A stretch of 39,556 bases of DNA, taken from an uncultured Anaerovibrio sp. GTDB lineage: Bacteria; Bacillota; Negativicutes; Selenomonadales; Selenomonadaceae. Of this stretch, positions 35,301 to 39,556 are shown piece by piece (positions within the stretch are counted from its first letter, which is position 1; each line of letters begins with the position of its first letter). The translations under genes and the position numbers were made by a program. The stretch lies in NCBI GenBank assembly GCA_934203205.1, contig CAKPYV010000020.1, positions 1 through 39,556 of the forward strand, written 5' to 3'. The notes below the pieces were generated by a model. That model searched no databases, was not told the DNA's origin, and worked only from the letters and a program-made list of their open reading frames with translations.

Positions 35301-36259
35301 GATTGACACCGGAACAATATGGACAAGGCTTAGGCTATATGCAGGTGGCTATGGGCCGGGAAAGCCAATGGCAGGTACATTTGATTCCTGCCGGAGATAT
35401 TTGTCAACCTGGGATGGAGGCCGAGGCCAGCAAGGAGATTTTGGAAAAAGTAATTGCTGGGGATTTACTACCAGCAGAGGAGATATGGACACAGCGCATT
35501 AATAGGGTGCTGGATTGGCATTACGATTTTCAGGGTACAGAGAAGGTACCAGCCAAGCTGTCTGTTTCCGAGCTAAAAAGGCGTTTTGGCAGGGAGCTGG
35601 AGCAAGAGGGTAATGATTATGAATTGTTGTGGACAAAGGAGGCTGACTCAGAGATTGCCAATGAGGGAGGTCTATCTCCTGAGCAGCAAAGAGAATATAA
35701 CTATCCAAGGCCTGTATTCCTTCAGCGCCAGCAGGAGGGCAGGCAGGTGTCCCGCAGTACAGAATATGGTACGCTGATGCACAGTGTTATGCAGCATCTG
35801 GATTTGACTCAGGGACTGGATAGGGCTGGTGTGAAGAAACAGCTGGAGGAAATGGTATATAGAGAGATTATAACTAAGGATCAGCTAACAATGGTTAATA
35901 CGCCTCAGGTAGCAGGCTTTTTTGCTTCTTCTCTGGGACAGAGAATGCTGCAGGCTGATAAAATATGGCGGGAGATGCCTTTCTGCCGTATGCTGCCAGC
36001 AGAGCGTTATTTTTCAGAGGTACGCACGTCAGAGGCAGAGATTTTTAATCAGGGTGTTATTGATGTGCTGTTTCAGGAGAAGGGGAAGCTGGTATTGATA
36101 GACTATAAAACAGATAGAAATACCAATGCCCATCATGTGAAACAGCTCTACAGCCTACAGCTGGAGCTATATAGTCAGGCGGTGGAATCTGTTCTGAACA
36201 GCAAGGTAGTAGAAAAATATCTTTATATGCTGCGGGATGGCAGTATCGTTAAGGTGTAA
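32309..36259 (+). CDS. addA: AddA, helicase-nuclease subunit A
   Basis: AddA is the UvrD-like 3'-5' helicase with a C-terminal nuclease. The 1316 residues contain Walker A SAAAGSGKTAV (21-31), TFTKAAAAEM, the Walker B region VDEYQDTNQVQ, the RVMTIHKSKGLEFP motif, LRVLYVAMTRAREKL and the nuclease LIDYKTDRN with D1265 and K1267. An acidic, glutamine-rich insert (two EAQGDQ-type repeats near 570) is a linker peculiarity. It directly overlaps addB and has no partner gene downstream. Confidence 0.95.
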   Translation: MGWTKEQQQAIDLDNKNILVSAAAGSGKTAVLVERVVSHLLRPLGENTPEAEKPWSVDELLVVTFTKAAAAEMSDRIGQRLQKAIAQELENTPPNKALISRLQRQIILLAGASISTIDSFCQSIIKNNFADIDLDPRFRVANENELILLQQEVLDEIFENRYAQGDALLEEFGEKYGTDRGDDQLYNIVLKLHDQSRNQPFPEHWLRQLVEAYSPVDEKKAPKNHLQDYTLWWQMIYSGLQQHMAKAMAAREKFYLLVEQVDEPKTRAKYYERLDRIDSILNGINEALDKDWQDIYDAFRVLDYKETKFINMPGGKLDVDSDLREAIKKANEEVKTAVEQMRKDFVLDPEDIMLEDLAKLYQDAEAIVELVLEFNQAYKAVKKERNIIDYGDMEHYALQLLMAEGSTPDHIQPSEVALQLRRKYREIMVDEYQDTNQVQDTIVSLIAGENQGNLFIVGDVKQSIYGFRSSEPALFMDKYEKYDSGNEAQQLITLGRNFRSRQEILSAVNFVFAQLMTAEPAEIDYDQRAMLNPGEPYGYEKEPEQGEVFPVDKAVELDIIMEQGLEDAQGDQQEAQGDQEEAQEELKSFQLEAQHIASRLLELKNSGYLVFDKSLAQGENNGYRPVRWRDMMILLRAASAKAEILQEIFQLNNIPVFAAVDGGYFQTTEIQVITSVLSIIDNVMQDIPLAAVLYSPIVGLTAKELAKIRLGAEEKNLYQALIQAGCPESELEISLKDRIGVFLEKLSRWRQQARSMGVPELLCQIYQDTGYYDYVGCMPGGILRQANLRMLIDRAREYENTNYRGLFRFLSFVEKIKSMDTDLSVARTLGENEDVVRVMTIHKSKGLEFPIVVLADMAKRFNMNDLKEPVLVHKKLGLGLHNIDTVKSVSYPSFARLAVKAGIQKEIKAEELRVLYVAMTRAREKLIMTGRVANGQKSVEKWCQYRNYSCQDKVWQDELPRQTLPAYGISQANSYLDWVASAVARHPEAGQVFAQFEGLTPEQYGQGLGYMQVAMGRESQWQVHLIPAGDICQPGMEAEASKEILEKVIAGDLLPAEEIWTQRINRVLDWHYDFQGTEKVPAKLSVSELKRRFGRELEQEGNDYELLWTKEADSEIANEGGLSPEQQREYNYPRPVFLQRQQEGRQVSRSTEYGTLMHSVMQHLDLTQGLDRAGVKKQLEEMVYREIITKDQLTMVNTPQVAGFFASSLGQRMLQADKIWREMPFCRMLPAERYFSEVRTSEAEIFNQGVIDVLFQEKGKLVLIDYKTDRNTNAHHVKQLYSLQLELYSQAVESVLNSKVVEKYLYMLRDGSIVKV

Positions 36260-36307
36260 GCCAAGACTTAAATTTTTCATTGTTTTCCAAAAATTTCCAC
36301 AAGGCTA

Positions 36308-36335
36308 TTGCTAAAGCCAGTGGCAATGATATAAA
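36308..36335 (+). promoter_or_regulatory. Possible leuB-ilvB promoter
   Basis: TTGCTA (36308-36313) and TATAAA (36330-36335) at 16-base spacing. A GC-rich imperfect hairpin follows between 36384 and 36415, right before the leuB ribosome site at 36417-36422, and might influence translation. Confidence 0.35.
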
Positions 36336-36431
36336 ATATTTATGTTATCATTTTTTTAAACTAGTAAAGGATATAAGTAATATCCTGGGGTGCAGAGGCT
36401 TTGCTGCGCCCCCAGCAAGGAGAGATTCAAT

Positions 36432-37499
36432 ATGGCTAAGAAAATTGTAGTAATTCCAGGTGATGGTATTGGCAGCGAGATTACCGATTCTGCCGTAGAG
36501 GTTCTAAAGAAAGTAGCAGAGAAGTTTTCTCTGGCACTGGAATATGAATACAAGGATGCTGGTGGTACTGCCTATGATAAATTTGGTACTCCTTTGCCAG
36601 AGGATACCTTGGAGGCCTGCAAGGCTGCTGACGGTGTGCTCTTTGGTGCTGTAGGCGGTGACAAATGGGATAATGTGGAGCCATCTCTGCGGCCTGAAAA
36701 GGCTATTCTTGGTCTGCGCAAGGGCTTGGGCTTATATGCCAATCTGCGTCCAGTGAAAGTGGCAGATGCTTTGGTTGAGTACTCTCCTTTGAAGCAGGAG
36801 CTGGTAAAGGGTGTAGATCTGGTTATTGTTCGTGAGCTGGTAGGTGGTATTTATTTCGGTGAGAAATGCGAGTCTGAGGCCTACAATGGCACTGAGCGAG
36901 CTTGGGATTTGGAGAATTACTCCATTCCAGAGGTACAGCGGATTGCCAAGCTGGCCTTTGAAACAGCCCGTATTCGTCGTGGCAAGGTAACTTCTGTAGA
37001 TAAGGCTAATGTATTGGCTACCTCTCGTCTATGGAGACGCACTGTAGCTCAGGTGGCTCAGGATTATCAGGATGTGGAACTGAATAATCTCTATGTGGAT
37101 AATTGCGCGATGCAGCTAGCAGTTCGTCCTACTCAGTTTGATGTTATTGTAACCGGCAATCTCTTTGGTGATATTCTCAGTGATGAGGCTGCGGTTATCG
37201 GTGGCTCCATTGGCATGATGCCATCTGCTTCCATTGGTGAGCTGACCAGCCTTTATGAGCCAATTCATGGCTCTGCTCCAGATATTGCTGGCAAGGGCAT
37301 TGCCAATCCAGTAGGTACCATTCTTTCTGCTGCTATGCTGTTGAGATATTCTCTCAATGAGGAGAAGGCGGCTCAGGCCATTGAGACTGCTGTGGACAAG
37401 GCTTTGGCTGAGGGTTGGCGGACAGCTGACCTCTGGCATGAGGGCTTTAAGAAGGCAGATACCAAGACTATGACACAGGCCGTTATCGCTAATCTCTAA
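36432..37499 (+). CDS. leuB: 3-Isopropylmalate dehydrogenase
   Basis: LeuB oxidises and decarboxylates 3-isopropylmalate with NAD in leucine synthesis. The start at 36432 (MAKKIVVIPGDGIGSE) has AAGGAG upstream; an in-frame ATG 42 bases earlier lacks a ribosome site and adds an unrelated leader. The 355 residues contain VRELVGGIYFGE, SVDKANVLATS and GGSIGMMPSAS plus HGSAPDIAGKGIANP, all family hallmarks. It is followed 17 bases later by ilvB, so branched-chain genes are paired here. Confidence 0.95.
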   Translation: MAKKIVVIPGDGIGSEITDSAVEVLKKVAEKFSLALEYEYKDAGGTAYDKFGTPLPEDTLEACKAADGVLFGAVGGDKWDNVEPSLRPEKAILGLRKGLGLYANLRPVKVADALVEYSPLKQELVKGVDLVIVRELVGGIYFGEKCESEAYNGTERAWDLENYSIPEVQRIAKLAFETARIRRGKVTSVDKANVLATSRLWRRTVAQVAQDYQDVELNNLYVDNCAMQLAVRPTQFDVIVTGNLFGDILSDEAAVIGGSIGMMPSASIGELTSLYEPIHGSAPDIAGKGIANPVGTILSAAMLLRYSLNEEKAAQAIETAVDKALAEGWRTADLWHEGFKKADTKTMTQAVIANL

Positions 37500-37516
37500 T
37501 AGAGGAGGAGCCATAT

Positions 37517-39190
37517 ATGAATGGAGCTCAGGTAATTGTAGAAATCCTGCGGGAGCAGGGTGTAGATACTCTTTTTGGCTATCCGGGAGGTATGATACTT
37601 CCTCTTTATGATGCCCTTTATGATGCAAAGGATATCAATCAGATTCTTACCACCCATGAGCAGAATGCGGCTCATGGGGCAGATGGCTACGCCAGAGCTA
37701 CAGGCAAGGTAGGGGTGTGTATTGCTACCTCCGGCCCAGGGGCTACCAATCTGGTAACTGGCTTGGCTACCGCCTTTATGGATTCTATTCCTGTGGTGGC
37801 TTTTACAGGACAGGTAGATACTGACCTGCTGGGGCGGGATTCCTTTCAGGAAATAGACATTATGGATGTTACCATGCCTGTTACCAAGCATAATTACAAG
37901 GTAAAGGACCCTAAGGTGCTGGCTAAGGTGGTGCGGGAGGCTTTTCGCTTGGCCAAACATGGTAGACCAGGTCCGGTGCTGGTGGATATTCCCAAGGATA
38001 TTTTGTTGAATCCTGCGCCCTTCTATGAGGATGATTATGTACCTAGAAAGCCAGGACAGCCAGATGCAGATTTCAAGATTTGCGTAGCTGAGGCAGCAGA
38101 GGTTATTTGTCATGCTAAACAGCCGGTAATTATTTCCGGCGGCGGTGTTATTAATGCGGGAGCTACTAAGGATGTTATTGCTTTTGCCGAGCACTACCAT
38201 CTGCCTATTGTATTTACCTTGATGGGGATTGGCGGTGTTCCAGCAGAACATCCTAATGTATTGGGCTTTGCAGGTATGCATGGCAACAAGGCTGCTAATA
38301 ACGCTGTAGCCAATGCAGATTTGGTTATTTCTCTGGGTAGTCGTTTTGCCGACAGGCAGACAGGCAATCTGGATAAATATACTGCTGATACCAAATTTAT
38401 TCATGTGGATATTGATCCGGCGGAGATAGATAAAAATATTGCCAGCTCCATAGGCTTGGCAGGAAATATGCAGAATATCCTGAAAATGCTGAGTCAGCGG
38501 GAGCCATCCTCTAATCTGGAGGACTGGTGGAAGCAGATTCGAGGCTGGCGCATTGAATATGCCTATGACTATCATGTGTCCAGATTAACTGTGCCTTGGG
38601 CTATGCATTGTATTGCCAAGGCTGCCAGTGGTCAGGAATATGCCTTTGCCACCGATGTAGGTCAGCATCAGATGTGGTGTGCCCTCCATCTAAGAGTGCA
38701 GGAGCCTAGAACCTGGTTTACCTCTGGTGGTTTGGGAACTATGGGCTTTGGCTTGCCGGCAGCTATGGGAGCCCAGGCTGCTTATATAGATGCCGGCAGT
38801 CAGCGGCGGGTTATTCATGTAGCTGGAGATGGGGGCATCAAAATGACTGGTAATGAGTACTATACCATTGCCAGATTGAATCTGCCGATTATTTCCATTA
38901 TTGTGAATAATACCAGTCTGGGCATGATTCGCCAGCTGCAGAAGGTTAATTATCGGGAAAGATATATTGCCTGTCAGCTGGACTATCCTATGGATTATGC
39001 CGGTTATGCCAGAAGCTTTGGCATTGAAGCGGAAAATGTGGATAGTACAGAGGGCTTTGCCACAGCCTTGAAGCATGCTATGGCAGAAAGACGGCCATAT
39101 GTTATCGTTATGAATATTCATAGAAGCTTTGTGGAGCCTATGATTAAGGGCGGTGCCCGCATTAACGAATTTGTAGACTTTACAGATTAA
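37517..39190 (+). CDS. ilvB: Acetolactate synthase large subunit
   Basis: IlvB condenses two pyruvates (or pyruvate and 2-oxobutyrate) using thiamine diphosphate in valine, leucine and isoleucine synthesis. GYPGGMILPLYDAL is at 21-34, the catalytic glutamate E48 in THEQNAAHGADG, RPGPVLVDIPKD in the middle, and the ThDP motif starts at GDGG near 437 and ends at NN. The 557 residues are normal. The ribosome site AGAGGAGG lies upstream. No small subunit (ilvN) follows; the operon ends with a strong terminator. Confidence 0.93.
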   Translation: MNGAQVIVEILREQGVDTLFGYPGGMILPLYDALYDAKDINQILTTHEQNAAHGADGYARATGKVGVCIATSGPGATNLVTGLATAFMDSIPVVAFTGQVDTDLLGRDSFQEIDIMDVTMPVTKHNYKVKDPKVLAKVVREAFRLAKHGRPGPVLVDIPKDILLNPAPFYEDDYVPRKPGQPDADFKICVAEAAEVICHAKQPVIISGGGVINAGATKDVIAFAEHYHLPIVFTLMGIGGVPAEHPNVLGFAGMHGNKAANNAVANADLVISLGSRFADRQTGNLDKYTADTKFIHVDIDPAEIDKNIASSIGLAGNMQNILKMLSQREPSSNLEDWWKQIRGWRIEYAYDYHVSRLTVPWAMHCIAKAASGQEYAFATDVGQHQMWCALHLRVQEPRTWFTSGGLGTMGFGLPAAMGAQAAYIDAGSQRRVIHVAGDGGIKMTGNEYYTIARLNLPIISIIVNNTSLGMIRQLQKVNYRERYIACQLDYPMDYAGYARSFGIEAENVDSTEGFATALKHAMAERRPYVIVMNIHRSFVEPMIKGGARINEFVDFTD

Positions 39191-39249
39191 AAATTGTCGT
39201 GGCATTGCCAGGGGAATATAGGCTAGTCCTAAAGAGCGGTGGAAGCTGA

Positions 39250-39287
39250 AATGACAGTGAGAGATTGGTGCTCACTGTCATTTTTTT
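39250..39287 (+). terminator. Intrinsic terminator after ilvB
   Basis: AATGACAGTGAG (39250-39261) pairs perfectly with CTCACTGTCATT (39271-39282), with a 9-base loop, followed by a run of T to 39287. Confidence 0.92.
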
Positions 39288-39315
39288 ATAGTTTAAAAAA
39301 AATTATAAAAAAGTG

Positions 39316-39344
39316 TTGACAATATGCTCAGTATTCGCTATAAT
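39316..39344 (+). promoter_or_regulatory. Consensus promoter of the tRNA operon
   Basis: Perfect TTGACA (39316-39321) and perfect TATAAT (39339-39344) with the optimal 17-base spacing, 37 bases before tRNA-Asp. Confidence 0.92.
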
Positions 39345-39381
39345 TTCAATTGTTGTCACGCAAGTGAGAAAACAGAATAAC

Positions 39382-39458
39382 GGCCCGGTAGTTTAGTTGG
39401 TTAGAATGCCGCCCTGTCACGGCGGAGGTCAGGGGTTCAAGTCCCCTTCGGGTCGCCA
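39382..39458 (+). tRNA. tRNA-Asp (GTC)
   Basis: This is a full cloverleaf of 77 bases including an encoded CCA. The acceptor stem starts GGCCCGG, the anticodon stem is CCGCC/GGCGG, and the loop CTGTCAC gives anticodon GTC at 39416-39418. The T arm has GGTTCAAGTCC. It is the first gene after the consensus promoter. Confidence 0.95.
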
Positions 39459-39482
39459 TTTTCTTCTTTGTGTCAACGGTAT

Positions 39483-39556
39483 GCGGAAATAGCTCAGTTG
39501 GTAGAGCATCACCTTGCCAAGGTGGGGGTCGCGAGTTCGAGTCTCGTTTTCCGCTC
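39483..39556 (+). tRNA. tRNA-Gly (GCC), last two bases outside the window
   Basis: The acceptor GCGGAAA pairs with TTTCCGC, the D arm has AGCTCAGTTGGTAGAGC, and the anticodon loop TTGCCAA gives GCC at 39516-39518. The window ends after the first C of the encoded CCA. It is cotranscribed with tRNA-Asp, 24 bases upstream. Confidence 0.93.

Noticed and set aside
37496..38575. 359-residue minus-strand frame opposite ilvB
   Set aside because: It lies antisense to a clear ilvB, without ribosome site or family signature.

Overview
The window reads as chromosomal DNA of an anaerobic, low-to-moderate GC Firmicutes-type bacterium, most plausibly of the Negativicutes (Selenomonas/Anaerovibrio-like). 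This is inferred from gene content: mltG-trmR-U32 gene order, nickel-pincer (lar) genes, futalosine-type menaquinone gene mqnA, AddAB instead of RecBCD, strong AGGAGG-type ribosome sites, and a chemotaxis cheR. The species cannot be fixed from sequence alone.

Positions 1-420 hold no convincing gene, only inverted repeats. Positions 421-12250 are a complete type I-F CRISPR-Cas system in an unusual layout: cas1, cas2-3, leader, 27-spacer array, a Fic-domain gene, a second copy of the leader, a short array, then the Cascade genes csy1-csy2-csy3-cas6f. Spacer 7 of the first array (5335-5366) is identical over 32/32 bases to codons 237-247 of the Fic gene that sits between the arrays (7506-7537). 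The flank expected for interference (CC 5' of the protospacer on the crRNA-like strand) is absent. GG lies on the other side, as if the spacer had been captured from a correct PAM but integrated in inverted orientation. The spacer just before it (spacer 6) carries a complete intrinsic-terminator-like hairpin and T tract. This array/Fic/array unit is the most interesting part of the window.

Positions 12431-21752 are a rightward gene run: mltG, trmR and a U32 gene (cell wall cleavage and tRNA wobble-uridine modification), then larE-larB-larC (nickel-pincer cofactor), a second two-domain U32 gene, and a class III aminotransferase, closed by a strong bidirectional terminator. Leftward genes follow: a small membrane protein and a NifX/NafY-like metal-cofactor protein whose upstream region has a promoter, a predicted four-way-junction RNA and a terminator. 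Then come mqnA (+), lgt (-), pth and a radical SAM gene (+), cheR, a degenerate PaaK-like gene, addB-addA, leuB, ilvB, and a tRNA operon (Asp, Gly) behind a consensus promoter. The last tRNA is cut two bases short by the window edge.

Functionally, the CRISPR locus looks complete for adaptation (Cas1, Cas2-3), crRNA maturation (Cas6f with its His29) and interference (Csy1-3, Cas2-3). The remaining genes are ordinary housekeeping and metabolic genes. All functional calls rest on reading motifs and gene order by eye; no database search was run.
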